Assembly (NCBI GenBank): GCA_947488305.1
Contig: CANKZM010000002.1
Span: 186,001 to 250,000 of the forward strand
Direction of reading: 5' to 3'
Length of the DNA stretch: 64,000 nucleotides
DNA from: an uncultured Roseobacter sp.
GTDB lineage: Bacteria > Pseudomonadota > Alphaproteobacteria > Rhodobacterales > Rhodobacteraceae
Part shown: positions 43,675-53,611 of the stretch, in pieces
How positions within the stretch are numbered: position 1 is the first letter of the stretch
How the letters are laid out: each line of letters starts with the position of its first letter
Notes under the pieces: model-generated
Told to the model about the DNA's origin: nothing
Database searches by the model: none
The model's input: the letters and a program-made list of their open reading frames with translations, nothing else
Made by a program: the position numbers and the translations under genes

Positions 43675-46056
43675 TTAAGCTGCCAAGCTTGTATCGATTT
43701 GGGGTGCCCAGCATAGCCCCGGTTCGTATCGAGCGTCGACCAGTCCCTCTTTCATGGCGAAGAGGTGCAACCAGCCATTGTCGAACAACGCACGCACGTC
43801 AGGATGTTTTTTCAGAACCTCGGTAATGGCTTCGCATGGGGCTTCGATCATTACGGAAAGGCGTAAGGGTGCATGCATTAGCTTCTCACCATCGTGAACG
43901 GCTTGCCAAGGCAGGCCCGGGCGCAACCGACCGCCGTTGCCTTCGACCACGCCGATACCTCCCACCACATTGTGGATGAGTTTGTTGCCGCCGCCAAAGA
44001 CATCCGGTGCGACGGAGGACCCATAGTATTGCAGGCTGATCCAGCTTGCGACGACCACCGGTGCGGTCAGGATCAACTCAAGCGTGCTGAATTCCGTATC
44101 AGCTTGCCAGTCGTAGCTGTGCAGGAATGTCCGGCCGCCAAGGTCCTTTCCGGATGTCGCATTGCGAGGGGCTGCGATAAAGGCAGCGCAGCCAGCGAGA
44201 CCCCATTCCGGACGCACCTCTGCCCAGTTAAGGGCGCGGCCAGCCACGGTGTCGGCAGTGGATCCGGGCAATGTTCCTGCACGTTCGGACCGGGCAATCT
44301 GGCCGGCCTGTTTGAGCCATTTGGTCACAAGACGCAGGTCATCCGCCTTATCCGCAGCCGCTTCATCCTGATATACGGTGATTTCATCGGTTGTCGTGTC
44401 ATGCAAACCAGCGATGAAGACCGTGTCTTCGGGCAGTTCGATACCGCGCTCTGTCAGGCCCGAGCGGGTTTCAGGGTCGTTCAGAAGGGCGGCCAGAAGG
44501 CGTGCCGACACCTCGCCGGTGTATCCGCCACAGGCACCGCAATGATAGGCGCTTTTGTGGGGATTGTTGGTGACCTGCGCGCCATGCCCCAGCAGCAATA
44601 CGATTTTACCATGACCCTTGGTCATGCTCATTGCTGTCAGGACTGCTGCGGCGGTATCGGCCTTCTGCTGCGCTGACAAGCCGCCGATCACTTGTGGGGC
44701 GGGGTCATCTGCGCGACCTCCAACGCCCAGTGCCAGTGCATCGCGCACGAGTTTTGCTGCATAGAACGGACCTGCAGCCTCGACAAATGCGAAGGATGAG
44801 ACCGCAGCCTGGCGGAACCGGCCCCAGGCGCGCGTCGCGCGGGCGGCGATCCGGATGTCTTGTTCGTCGGATGGCTCTCCGTGACAGCTTGTTTGGACCG
44901 CAGGCGACAACAAGACCGGCAGATGGGCTTCAGCGACATCCGAGCCTTGTGCCTTGTGCTCCAATGGCAGTCCGAAAAAGCCCGCGAAACCTATGGTTTC
45001 AACTGAAGGGTCAATGCTCTCAAGTGCGCGGCGAAATACTTCTGAACGCACATCGATGCAGAACGCAGCCTGCAAGAGGGGACGATCATTGGGTGCGACA
45101 GGTCCATCAAGGTGTGTGATGAGAGCGCGCTGATATGCCCTTTCACTTGCGTCCTGCAGAATGGCCAAAGCAATTTGTCCCACTGAAGCCTCAACCGGAA
45201 TCGCATGCGCGGCCACCGTGTCCGCCCAGGCATCGGCGACATCTGGGACATGCGCCAAAAGGGCTTCTTCCCATAGCAGACGGATGGCGAGAATATCGCC
45301 CATTGTGGTGTTGGTTTCCCCCGCCATTTCCGCTTGCCATAGCAGCCAGCGCGCATGCTGGGACCACCCACCAATATCCATGAAAAGGCGATGGAAGACG
45401 GTTTCTGCGGACGCGTCGCACAGGCCAAGGGTTTCGGCTGCACGCAGAATCGCGCGTTCGGTGGTGTCTGACGCCTCCGACACGTGAATGCAGAAGCCTG
45501 ACAATCCCGCTATTTCAGGCGTCAGATCATGCTTTGCCCATTCGCGCCAGGCGGCAAAGGTCTCATTGCCAGGCCGCGGCGACCAAAGAGCCTGCCCGCG
45601 ATCAAAATGCCCCGCGGCCCATAGCCCGATGCTCTTTTTGATGACGGAAGGCCAATCGATACCCGTTGCTTCCGCAGCAAGATCGGCGATGGTTGGGAGC
45701 CCGGCATTTTTGCCGTCATGTATCGCAGATAGAAAAGATTTAAGCGCCGCCACATCTGCTGGCTTACGGGATGCCGTTGACGCTTGGAGTGCTGCGTTCA
45801 GATCGTCATCCGTAAGGTCACCTTTTTTTAGCATCGCTTCGTAATCAGCCATGCTTTGGGTGGCGCTTATCCCCGCAACACGTTCCAAACGAGCTGATGC
45901 CGTTGCCAGATCTTCGCCGGCCTGCCCAAGAAAAGGGTTCACGGCGACGGTGGCCTCCAACGGAAATGCCGGTGGGATTGCACGCGCTGCAGCATCGGCT
46001 GCCTCCAGCAATTTGGGCAGTTTGACCGATGCGGTTTTTATGTCGTTCAGGAACAT
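43675..46056 (-). CDS. dabA: Inorganic carbon transporter subunit DabA (DUF2309)
   Basis: This 793-residue DUF2309 protein carries the beta-carbonic-anhydrase-like zinc site of DabA: C333 and D335 in AAFCIDVRSE, H491 in LLLGHGAQV and C506 in SAYHCGACGG. These correspond to C351, D353, H524 and C539 of the characterised Halothiobacillus protein with the same local spacings. With DabB it is thought to hydrate CO2 to bicarbonate vectorially, driven by cation flow. ATG at 46056 is chosen because GGAG lies six bases upstream; an earlier ATG at 46068 lacks a site. It follows dabB by 16 bases. Confidence 0.9.
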   Translation of the reverse strand: MFLNDIKTASVKLPKLLEAADAAARAIPPAFPLEATVAVNPFLGQAGEDLATASARLERVAGISATQSMADYEAMLKKGDLTDDDLNAALQASTASRKPADVAALKSFLSAIHDGKNAGLPTIADLAAEATGIDWPSVIKKSIGLWAAGHFDRGQALWSPRPGNETFAAWREWAKHDLTPEIAGLSGFCIHVSEASDTTERAILRAAETLGLCDASAETVFHRLFMDIGGWSQHARWLLWQAEMAGETNTTMGDILAIRLLWEEALLAHVPDVADAWADTVAAHAIPVEASVGQIALAILQDASERAYQRALITHLDGPVAPNDRPLLQAAFCIDVRSEVFRRALESIDPSVETIGFAGFFGLPLEHKAQGSDVAEAHLPVLLSPAVQTSCHGEPSDEQDIRIAARATRAWGRFRQAAVSSFAFVEAAGPFYAAKLVRDALALGVGGRADDPAPQVIGGLSAQQKADTAAAVLTAMSMTKGHGKIVLLLGHGAQVTNNPHKSAYHCGACGGYTGEVSARLLAALLNDPETRSGLTERGIELPEDTVFIAGLHDTTTDEITVYQDEAAADKADDLRLVTKWLKQAGQIARSERAGTLPGSTADTVAGRALNWAEVRPEWGLAGCAAFIAAPRNATSGKDLGGRTFLHSYDWQADTEFSTLELILTAPVVVASWISLQYYGSSVAPDVFGGGNKLIHNVVGGIGVVEGNGGRLRPGLPWQAVHDGEKLMHAPLRLSVMIEAPCEAITEVLKKHPDVRALFDNGWLHLFAMKEGLVDARYEPGLCWAPQIDTSLAA

Positions 46057-46072
46057 GTTCTTCTCCATGTTG

Positions 46073-47620
46073 TCAGTCGAAACTTTTGGTGCGGAAACCA
46101 CCGATCGTGCGGTCTAGAAGCGCGTTCAAATAGAGACCGTTCGCCAAATGGACGCGCAGGCCAGCGGTTGCCGGATGATGTGCCCAAAGCGGGAACAAGG
46201 CCTGGGCAAAGGCAATTAGGCCGAAGGAAAGCAGGGCGAGCAGTATCATTGCCCATTCCAGAGGTCCCGGAACCGGTGCGGCCGGCAGTGAAGGCCCCCA
46301 GATCGTGTCGGCGATTGCCTGAAATGTGAAATAGGCCAGGGTTGCGACGAGCGATGCCGTGACCGTGCGTTTGGTCAGATCGGTTGGGGCCTGATCGGCC
46401 AACCCCTGTGCAACCAGATAGGCCACCCCAAAGATCAGTATCGCTCCCAATGCCAATGCCTGTGCCGTTTTGGGGCCAAGGACTATGGTGAAGAAGGTTG
46501 CTGTCACGGCGTATAAGGCCAAGGCCATTCCGAACGATTTGAGTACCGCGCTAACATTTGGCACCGCAACAGGCCCTGGCCGGCGCAATGATGCCACGGC
46601 CTGCACTGCACCTCCCGACGAAAGGAATGCGTGCGCTTTATAGAGCGAGTGCGCCACGATGTGCAAAAGCGCCAAGGCCCAGAGCCCCAACCCGCATTGC
46701 AGTAACAGGAATCCCATTTGAGAGACCGTTGACCATGCAAGGGAGGTCTTGATTGCGCTTTGCGTCAGCATCACGGCTGCACCGAAAAGAGCGGTAAACC
46801 CCCCGATCATGACCAACGTTGCCATTGCGCCGGGGCTGGTTTGGATCAAAGCAGCGCAGGTGATGAGCAGGACACCGCCCGCGTTGATAATGCCCGCATG
46901 CAAAAGCGCTGAAACCGGAGTCGGAGCCTCCATGACTTCGGTAAGCCAGCCATGCAGGGGGAAGGCAGCAGTCTTAAGTAACGCAGCCAGAACGATCAAT
47001 CCAACGGCAAACCCGCCTGCAAGCCCAAGACCGGCGTCCTCAACACTTGCAATCGAAGTAAGCTCCAACAGGTTTCCGGTGCCGAAGTGGAGCATGAGCA
47101 GCGCGGTCGCGGTCAGGAGTGCCGCATCGCCCGCGTGCCACACCAGCGAGAATTTCGTCGCCGCGCGTTGCGCCTCTGGTCTGTCAGGATAAAACAACAA
47201 CAAGCGACGCAGGCCTAACCCGATGGCAATTGATGCCAGGAGCATAATTGGCAGGCTGGCGGCCTGTACAAAGACCAATACGGCGGCCAAGTTGATCAAC
47301 ATTTGCCCGTGAAACAGGCCTTCCCGCGCCTCACCAACCAGATAGGTCCTGCTGTACCGCATCACGATCCAGCCGATGAAGGTGACGAGAAGCGCCATGG
47401 TAATACTGACCTGATCAGCGCGCAGGACAATTCCGTCGGCGGGGCCCGTCAAAAGGAATTGGATCATCCCACCAACTGCCAGCGCCAAGGCAGCTAACGC
47501 GGCCAACTCGGATAGCTGCGGCAGTGCGCCCGGACGCCGTCCGGGGGTCGTAACAGCAAGCATCGCGACGAAGAGCAGCGCAATTGGTGCAAGAAACGTA
47601 AGCGAGAAGGTGGATAGCAT
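46073..47620 (-). CDS. dabB: DabB, NuoL/MrpA-like membrane partner of DabA
   Basis: This 515-residue proton-antiporter-type membrane protein has about 13-14 helices. Conserved charged motifs of the NuoL/Mrp family are present: HGWLTEVMEAPTPVSALLHAG near residue 225 and HIVAHSLYKAHAFLSSG near 335. In Dab systems this subunit couples a cation gradient to DabA. GGAG lies seven bases before the ATG. It is the first gene of the dabB-dabA unit and diverges from a LysR regulator. Confidence 0.9.
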   Translation of the reverse strand: MLSTFSLTFLAPIALLFVAMLAVTTPGRRPGALPQLSELAALAALALAVGGMIQFLLTGPADGIVLRADQVSITMALLVTFIGWIVMRYSRTYLVGEAREGLFHGQMLINLAAVLVFVQAASLPIMLLASIAIGLGLRRLLLFYPDRPEAQRAATKFSLVWHAGDAALLTATALLMLHFGTGNLLELTSIASVEDAGLGLAGGFAVGLIVLAALLKTAAFPLHGWLTEVMEAPTPVSALLHAGIINAGGVLLITCAALIQTSPGAMATLVMIGGFTALFGAAVMLTQSAIKTSLAWSTVSQMGFLLLQCGLGLWALALLHIVAHSLYKAHAFLSSGGAVQAVASLRRPGPVAVPNVSAVLKSFGMALALYAVTATFFTIVLGPKTAQALALGAILIFGVAYLVAQGLADQAPTDLTKRTVTASLVATLAYFTFQAIADTIWGPSLPAAPVPGPLEWAMILLALLSFGLIAFAQALFPLWAHHPATAGLRVHLANGLYLNALLDRTIGGFRTKSFD

Positions 47621-47720
47621 GAGGCGGCTCCATTGGAATTGCGTTGGAGACGCATCTAGCTGCTGGCAAGTATAAATAAAATTTCATATAATACTCAAAA
47701 CCATTCTGTTTCATAGAACT

Positions 47721-48611
47721 ATGGCAATCATCAATCTGCATCACTTGCGTCTCTTTCGGGCCGTCGCGCGAGACGGGACACTGACCGGAGCGGCTCGTGC
47801 GCTCAACATTTCGCAGTCGGCTGTATCTACGCAGATTAAGGCCCTTGAGGCCTCTTTAGGTCACGGTCTCTTTGAGCGCAGTGGGCGCAACCTGGTTTTG
47901 ACCGAGGCGGGGCGGATTGCGTTGGATCATGCGGAGGCGATTTTCCGCACTGCCGATGATTTGTCAGCGACGTTGCGCGCGTCGGAGACCAAGCGAAAGG
48001 CGCTCCGGATAGGAGCGCTGGCAACATTGTCGCGCAATTTTCAGGTCTCATTTCTTGAGCCTTTGATCGGGCGCGATGATATTGAGGTTGTACTGCGTTC
48101 AGGTTCGCAAGGCAGTCTGCTGCGGGGGCTGGAGGCATTGTCTCTGGACGTTGTTTTGACAAACCTGGTGCCTGCACGCGATGCGTCCAGCCCTTTCCTT
48201 GTGCATCGCCTTGACGAACAGCCGGTAAGTCTAGTCGGCTCTCCATCGCGTCTGGCGTCTGGGCCGTCTGACATCAGGGAGATACTTTCGACGCATCCCC
48301 TTGTTCTGCCAACGCCAGAAACCTCCTTGCGTGCAGGGTTTGATGCGATGCTGGAACGCCTCGGCATCATTCCAAAGATCGCGGCAGAAGCCGACGATAT
48401 GGCGATGTTGCGGTTGCTCGCGCGAGCGAATGCGGGAACGGCGGCGATACCGCCGATTGTCGTCCAGGATGAACTGGCGTCAGGGAAACTCATGGAGTTT
48501 GCCCGGTTAGACGAAATAACAGAGGTTTTTTGCGCCGTCACGATGCAGCGGAAATTCCCCAATCCGTTACTCGGGGAGGTGCTGAATCGCGGCAAGACCC
48601 GCAGACCTTGA
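47721..48611 (+). CDS. LysR-family regulator next to dabBA
   Basis: This 296-residue LTTR has a helix-turn-helix (residues 4-62, GTLTGAARALNISQSAVSTQI) and an effector domain to residue 290. It resembles the CmpR/CbbR-like and other short LTTRs in layout. It diverges from dabB across 100 bases of AT-rich sequence, where it probably acts. No Shine-Dalgarno sequence precedes its ATG, which is part of a small inverted repeat (CATAG-AA-CTATG, 47712-47723). Bicarbonate- or metabolite-responsive control of dabBA is inferred. Confidence 0.85.
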   Translation: MAIINLHHLRLFRAVARDGTLTGAARALNISQSAVSTQIKALEASLGHGLFERSGRNLVLTEAGRIALDHAEAIFRTADDLSATLRASETKRKALRIGALATLSRNFQVSFLEPLIGRDDIEVVLRSGSQGSLLRGLEALSLDVVLTNLVPARDASSPFLVHRLDEQPVSLVGSPSRLASGPSDIREILSTHPLVLPTPETSLRAGFDAMLERLGIIPKIAAEADDMAMLRLLARANAGTAAIPPIVVQDELASGKLMEFARLDEITEVFCAVTMQRKFPNPLLGEVLNRGKTRRP

Positions 48612-48667
48612 CGCGAAGATCAATATTGCCTTCGTCCGGCCTGCTTGCACGTTGCTGAAAAGAGCAA

Positions 48668-50044
48668 CTACCGCTCGCCCAAAAGGTCGCTTTCCGGTTC
48701 CTCGGACTTGGGACTGTTATCCACGGGCTCGTCGGTTAGCAGGTCGCCCTCGGCAGCACTGGCAACGGGTTCCGGTTGCGGCAGAACTGGTTGTTGTTGT
48801 TTTTGAGGCGCGGGGGCATCGGGCGTATCCTGAAGTATCCGAACCCCTTCGGGAAAGATAACCTCACGGGCCTCGTCGGGCATAGAAATTCCATTGACCG
48901 TGAGGGCGGATTTGACCGCGCGCAACAACGCGGATTTCAGCTTGATGGCGGAAATCATATGCCCGTCGAACCAGTAGTAGGTACGGATGTTGACCGTCGC
49001 GGCACCAAGTGCATCGACGAGCACCATCGGTTCAGGATCGCTGAGGACTGCATCGTGTTCTTGCAGTGCATTCAGGATGATACCTTGCGCTTCCGCAATG
49101 CCGGCGTCGTAACCAATGCCTACGACAAATTCGCCCCTGCGGTCGGGAGAGGACGTAAAGTTTTCAATCACGTTCTTGAATACCGTTGAATTGGGGATGT
49201 GAATTTCATTGCCCTCTGCCGATGTCAGCAGAGTGCTGCGGGTTGTCATGCTTTTGACTGTGCCACTAAGCCCCGCGACGCTGATGTAGTCGCCGCGTTG
49301 GAACGGGCGACGGACGCTCAGGATCAGGCTCGAAAGGAAGTTTTCCGCGATGTCGCGGAATGCGAAGCCGATTACGATGCCGATGACACCGGCGCCTCCG
49401 ACAAGCGATAAAGCCAGTTGTGTAAGTCCAGCAACCTGCAACACGATATAAAGGCCCAGCAGGAAAACGGGAAAAGCGATCGCCCGGGCGACCACCTGAC
49501 GCAAAAAGGGTGATCCGATGCGCTCTTTAAGCAGCCATCGCACAAGGCGGGCGACCAGCCCGGCGCTATACCACGCCAACGGCAGAACGAAGAGCGCAAG
49601 CAGCAGTAGCGGCAGTATGGTGATCGTATTTTCTGCAAGGCGTTCAAGTTCAGAAAGCGCAGGCGCAAGAGACCAGACGGGGCCGTCCACCACTGTGATC
49701 CGGTTAACCACAGCAACAACGCCGGAGGTCTTTTGCGCCAGATCGCGCGCCCATGTTCGATGCACATCAGACTGCGTAGTGCCGTCGAGAAACACGACAC
49801 CCTCGTCAACTGCGGCGCGCAAACCGCTATACCAACCGGTGGCGGTAAGAATGCTCTCTATGCGTTGCTTGATAGCGGTGTCGGGCGCTATCTGATCGAT
49901 CTCAACCTGTTGTTCGGGGGCAGACGGCGCATCCTCGGGCGTATTGTCTGCGGTTTGCGCAAATGCGGCTGCCGATAGGACAATCATGGTTGCGCTCAGA
50001 AATAACGCAGCTGAAATTTTCTTGAAAACCTCAAAAGAAAACAT
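48668..50044 (-). CDS. MscS-family mechanosensitive channel with BON domain
   Basis: This 458-residue protein has a signal peptide (MFSFEVFKKISAALFLSA, cleavage after AFA), a periplasmic BON-like domain (about 45-115), three or more membrane helices (about 125-230, the pore-lining one rich in Gly/Ala: LVGGAGVIGIVIGFAF), the MscS beta domain (RGDYISVAGLSGTVKSM) and a disordered Pro/Glu-rich tail. ATG at 50044 has GGAG six bases upstream. It should relieve osmotic stress at the inner membrane. It faces the LysR gene and is not part of the dab operon. Confidence 0.88.
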   Translation of the reverse strand: MFSFEVFKKISAALFLSATMIVLSAAAFAQTADNTPEDAPSAPEQQVEIDQIAPDTAIKQRIESILTATGWYSGLRAAVDEGVVFLDGTTQSDVHRTWARDLAQKTSGVVAVVNRITVVDGPVWSLAPALSELERLAENTITILPLLLLALFVLPLAWYSAGLVARLVRWLLKERIGSPFLRQVVARAIAFPVFLLGLYIVLQVAGLTQLALSLVGGAGVIGIVIGFAFRDIAENFLSSLILSVRRPFQRGDYISVAGLSGTVKSMTTRSTLLTSAEGNEIHIPNSTVFKNVIENFTSSPDRRGEFVVGIGYDAGIAEAQGIILNALQEHDAVLSDPEPMVLVDALGAATVNIRTYYWFDGHMISAIKLKSALLRAVKSALTVNGISMPDEAREVIFPEGVRILQDTPDAPAPQKQQQPVLPQPEPVASAAEGDLLTDEPVDNSPKSEEPESDLLGER

Positions 50045-50274
50045 CTGGTTCTCCATCTTCCGGATAATTTGGTCTCATGCGCGTTGCCAGCCCCGTAAAC
50101 TTCGCTGCACGCAATATGATCCCACAGCGGTTACGATTGCAAAACTTCAAATTTTGCATTGGCCCACCAAATGTGCTGGGCGTCTTTATTTTGGGAACGC
50201 AGGCCGAGTTTGAATTCGTGGTTTGGCAGGAATCTGGCCTGTCGGCTGTTCGTGTCAGTTGGTAGTTGCTGCGC

Positions 50275-50976
50275 TCAGCTGCTAGTCAGCAGTTGATACC
50301 CGGGTCTCGTAATTGCCCTGACGGTCGTGATGGGCGCGGTCTCGATCCAGGTTGTTCGCTCGATCACAAAAAGTGCTGCACCCGCATTTGTCCCAAGGAA
50401 GTCAGCCGTCTTTTCGTCGGCGGATATGGCGTAGAAGCGTAGGTCACAGCGGCTGTAGGGTTTGTTGAGAACCAGCCATTCGTTCGCACTTTGAACGGAA
50501 AGATCGATGTCAAGAATCTCAGGTGCGGTGTCGAGACAAATCCAGCGATCCTCCAGCATGTAGGGTTGACAGTCTGAGAGGTGCAAGGCTTCAACCCGCA
50601 GCAGATCCTGCGGTGTGGTCATTTCCAAAGCAGCCAACACCTTATGGGGGGGCGTCTGCTGTTGTTGCCGGATCAACTGATATCCATAACGCCCGCCTTT
50701 TTGCTCGACCTCGCGGCGCGTAATTGGAATGTCCAAGGTTGCGCGGGTAACCGGATCGAGCCGCACATGTGTGCCGCCTTTTCGTCGTCGTTCTACAAGG
50801 CCGCTGTCTGACAGGTCCTGCATTGCACGCTGTACCGTTGAACGTGCGCAGTTCAGTGAGCTGGCGATGTCCGCGTCACGTGGTAGGCGGTCACCAGGAA
50901 CATATTGGCCGGACAGTATCGCATCATGCACTGTGTCTCTTACGTCTTTCCAGGACAGACGGCTTCTCACGGTCAT
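50275..50976 (-). CDS. hutC: Histidine utilisation repressor HutC, GntR family
   Basis: This 233-residue GntR regulator of the HutC subgroup has a winged helix in residues 8-75 (RLPRDADIASSLNCARSTVQRAM) and a UTRA effector domain (about 95-230, KVLAALEMTTPQDLLRVEAL) that in HutC binds urocanate. The start at 50976 overlaps the hutF stop by four bases. It should repress both hut arms until urocanate accumulates; an operator-like palindrome lies between hutF and hutI. Confidence 0.92.
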   Translation of the reverse strand: MTVRSRLSWKDVRDTVHDAILSGQYVPGDRLPRDADIASSLNCARSTVQRAMQDLSDSGLVERRRKGGTHVRLDPVTRATLDIPITRREVEQKGGRYGYQLIRQQQQTPPHKVLAALEMTTPQDLLRVEALHLSDCQPYMLEDRWICLDTAPEILDIDLSVQSANEWLVLNKPYSRCDLRFYAISADEKTADFLGTNAGAALFVIERTTWIETAPITTVRAITRPGYQLLTSS

Positions 50977-52337
50977 ATTTCCTGCCCAAGCTGCGCGGAC
51001 ACGGTCATGAAACGTTCGACGATTTGGTCGCGATGGATGTGGCGGCCGTTTTTGACCATGTGGCGCCCGGCGCTCCACACGTCAGTCACGCAAGACCGAC
51101 CACGCCCCGTAAAGATAAGACTGTCGAGTAAGGCGTCACCTTTGCGATTGATCAGAAATTCGTTGCCGGTCGAGATCGCAATCAAATCTGCCCATTTACC
51201 TTGCTCGATACTGCCGGAGGATCGGCCCGCGGCCTGGCTGCCAGAGTGCGTGATCGCATCAAACAATCTGCGACCTGTCGAAGAGGTCGCGTCGGCCAGC
51301 GCGGCACGGCTGTGATCCCTCAGACGTTGAGAATACTCAAGTGTCGCCAGTTCTTCCCACAGCGCGATGTGGACGTTTGAGTCTGACCCGACGCCATAAC
51401 GACCACCAGCTTGCTGATATGTTGTTCCATTGAATATGCCGTCGCCGAGATTGGATTCAGTGATCGGGCAAAGGCCCGCAACGGCACCGGTTGCAGCCAG
51501 CGCAGACGTTTCAGTATTGGTCATCTGAGTACAATGAATGAGGCACCAATCCTCATCCACATCCGCATGTTCAAGAAGCCATTCCACGGGTCTTGCGCCA
51601 AGGTGCTGTTCGACCTCTTCCACTTCTGCCAGTTGCTCAGCAAGATGCATATGAATGGGGCCGGTCGGGCAGAATGATCGTACGGCCTCCAGATCTGATG
51701 GTTTGATGGCTCGCAATGAATGGGGCGCAACCCCGATGTGATGGTCCCGAGAGGCCTCCCGGATCACGTCTGTACATGCGCTGTGCAATTGTTCGAACAG
51801 ATCAAGGCTACAACCAAAACGCATTTGCCCGCCTTGCAATTCCCTACCGTCGCATCCGCCATAGGAATAGAGCACTGGAAGAAGCGTCAGCCCGATGCCT
51901 GTTTCAGATGCTGCTGCAGCAACGCGTTCAGCCGTTTCAGCCAAGTTCGCATAGTGAATGCCACCAATATCGTGGTGAAGGTAGTGAAACTCTGCCACCG
52001 CGCCGTAACCCGCTTCCAGCATTTCCATGAAAGCCATTGCTGCGATTGCCTCGATATGATCGGGGGTCAGCCTGTCGAGGAACCGATACATCAGCCGTCG
52101 CCAGGTCCAGAAACTGTCTTTGGGGTCCGGCCCACGGGTCTCTGTCAGGCCAGACATAGCGCGTTGGAAACTGTGGCTGTGAAGGTTTACCGGAGCGGGC
52201 AAAAGCAAATCTACTGATGAGACGCCTGCAGTATTACCCCGAGAGATTCGGGCAATGCGCCCTTCATCGATCGAGATTGTGAGATCGCTGAACCATCCTT
52301 CGGGCGTAAGCGCTTGACGGGCATGGATTTGCTGCAT
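50973..52337 (-). CDS. hutF: Formimidoylglutamate deiminase HutF
   Basis: This 454-residue amidohydrolase-family enzyme converts N-formimidoyl-L-glutamate to N-formyl-L-glutamate and ammonia. The zinc motif HSHSFQRAMSG is near residue 56, with later metal/catalytic residues in MHLAEQLAEVEEV and an aspartate in GVGSDSNVHI. The start MQQIHARQALTPEG at 52337 gives the normal length. Together with hutG it defines the five-step histidine pathway. It diverges from hutI. Confidence 0.93.
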   Translation of the reverse strand: MQQIHARQALTPEGWFSDLTISIDEGRIARISRGNTAGVSSVDLLLPAPVNLHSHSFQRAMSGLTETRGPDPKDSFWTWRRLMYRFLDRLTPDHIEAIAAMAFMEMLEAGYGAVAEFHYLHHDIGGIHYANLAETAERVAAAASETGIGLTLLPVLYSYGGCDGRELQGGQMRFGCSLDLFEQLHSACTDVIREASRDHHIGVAPHSLRAIKPSDLEAVRSFCPTGPIHMHLAEQLAEVEEVEQHLGARPVEWLLEHADVDEDWCLIHCTQMTNTETSALAATGAVAGLCPITESNLGDGIFNGTTYQQAGGRYGVGSDSNVHIALWEELATLEYSQRLRDHSRAALADATSSTGRRLFDAITHSGSQAAGRSSGSIEQGKWADLIAISTGNEFLINRKGDALLDSLIFTGRGRSCVTDVWSAGRHMVKNGRHIHRDQIVERFMTVSAQLGQEI

Positions 52338-52349
52338 GAATAGGCTCGA

Positions 52350-52374
52350 TTGACAAATTATGTCTATACATAAT
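52350..52374. promoter_or_regulatory. hut intergenic promoter and HutC-operator-like palindrome
   Basis: ATTATGT-CTAT-ACATAAT (52357-52374) is a perfect 7-bp inverted repeat between hutF and hutI. It directly follows a consensus -35 TTGACA (52350-52355) on the + strand. A further ATTATG half-site is at about 52379. The TATA-containing core resembles known HutC operators (TGTATATACA type). A repressor here would block both directions. Confidence 0.65.
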
Positions 52375-52408
52375 ATCATTATGTAGGTTAGCTTGCAAGG
52401 AATACCAA

Positions 52409-53611
52409 ATGCCGGATCGCCTGCTTATCACGAACGCATCCATTGCGCGGATGAGCGGGTTGAATGGGGCGTATGATCTGATGCGAGACGCTGCACTGCT
52501 GGTCGAAAACGGTCGCATCGTATGGGTCGGGCAAATGTCGGACCTTGAACCAGCCACGGAGTCGGCCGAAAGGATCAATGCGGAAGGGCGGCTTTTGACA
52601 CCTGCCTTGATCGATTGCCATACGCACATTGTACATGGCGGCAATCGTGCAGGCGAATTCGAAATGCGGTTGAAAGGGGCGTCCTATGAGGAGGTTGCCC
52701 GGGCCGGCGGCGGGATCGTATCGACAGTATCTGCAACACGCGGCGCGTCCGAAGAAGCGCTCCTGTCGGATGCGCTCAAGCGCGTCGACAATCTGATCAC
52801 AGAAGGTGTGTGCACCGTCGAAATCAAATCGGGCTATGGGCTCGACTTGGAAACGGAGCTTAAAATGCTTCGTGTCGCGCGGGCCATCGAACAACACAGA
52901 CCGATCCGGGTTGTCACCTCCTTTTTAGGGGCCCACGCAGTTCCGGGTGGGATGGATGCTGATGACTATATCGACAGCATTTGCCTGCCCGCACTGGTTG
53001 CCGCCCATGCAGAAGGATTGGTGGATGCCGTTGATGGATTCTGCGAAACAATTGCCTTTGACACCACGCAGCTTGCGCGGGTCTTTGACCAAGCAAAGGC
53101 GCTGGGCGTACCGATAAAACTGCACGCAGAGCAACTCAGCAACATGGGGGGCACCAAACTGGCGGCCCAATACGGAGCCCTGTCGGTAGATCATGTCGAA
53201 TATGCTACTGAAGAGGACGCAAAAGCGCTGGCTGCTTCTGGGAGTGTCGCGGTCTTGCTGCCGGGGGCGTTTTACACATTGCATGAAACACAAAAACCGC
53301 CGGTGGACGCCTTTCGGACGCATAACGTGCCCATGGCTCTCGCAACCGACTGGAATCCCGGCTCCTCGCCGATGGGCTCTCTGCTTTTGGCGATGAACAT
53401 GGGGTGCACGTTGTTTGGTCTGACGCCCGCAGAGGCTCTGGCGGGAACCACACGCCATGCAGCACAGGCTCTTGGTTTGCGCGATACTGGCGTGATCGCA
53501 TCTGGCATGCGCGCAGATCTGGCACTTTGGGATGTGGAAGAGCCTGCAGAGCTGAGTTACCACATTGGGATCAATCCCCTGCACCAGCGCATTTTCGAGG
53601 GACGGATATGA
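52409..53611 (+). CDS. hutI: Imidazolonepropionase HutI
   Basis: This 400-residue amidohydrolase hydrolyses 4-imidazolone-5-propanoate to N-formimidoylglutamate. The metal motif is [16 protein letters not shown] (near residue 71), followed by [28 protein letters not shown] with its histidine, and [10 protein letters not shown] with the metal aspartate. It is the first gene of the + strand hut arm and overlaps hutH by four bases. Confidence 0.95.
   Translation: MPDRLLITNASIARMSGLNGAYDLMRDAALLVENGRIVWVGQMSDLEPATESAERINAEGRLLTPALIDCHTHIVHGGNRAGEFEMRLKGASYEEVARAGGGIVSTVSATRGASEEALLSDALKRVDNLITEGVCTVEIKSGYGLDLETELKMLRVARAIEQHRPIRVVTSFLGAHAVPGGMDADDYIDSICLPALVAAHAEGLVDAVDGFCETIAFDTTQLARVFDQAKALGVPIKLHAEQLSNMGGTKLAAQYGALSVDHVEYATEEDAKALAASGSVAVLLPGAFYTLHETQKPPVDAFRTHNVPMALATDWNPGSSPMGSLLLAMNMGCTLFGLTPAEALAGTTRHAAQALGLRDTGVIASGMRADLALWDVEEPAELSYHIGINPLHQRIFEGRI

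Noticed and set aside
53404-53607. Upstream extension of the hutH frame inside hutI
   Set aside because: The added 68 residues overlap hutI. The ATG at 53608 gives standard HutH length and MIO numbering.
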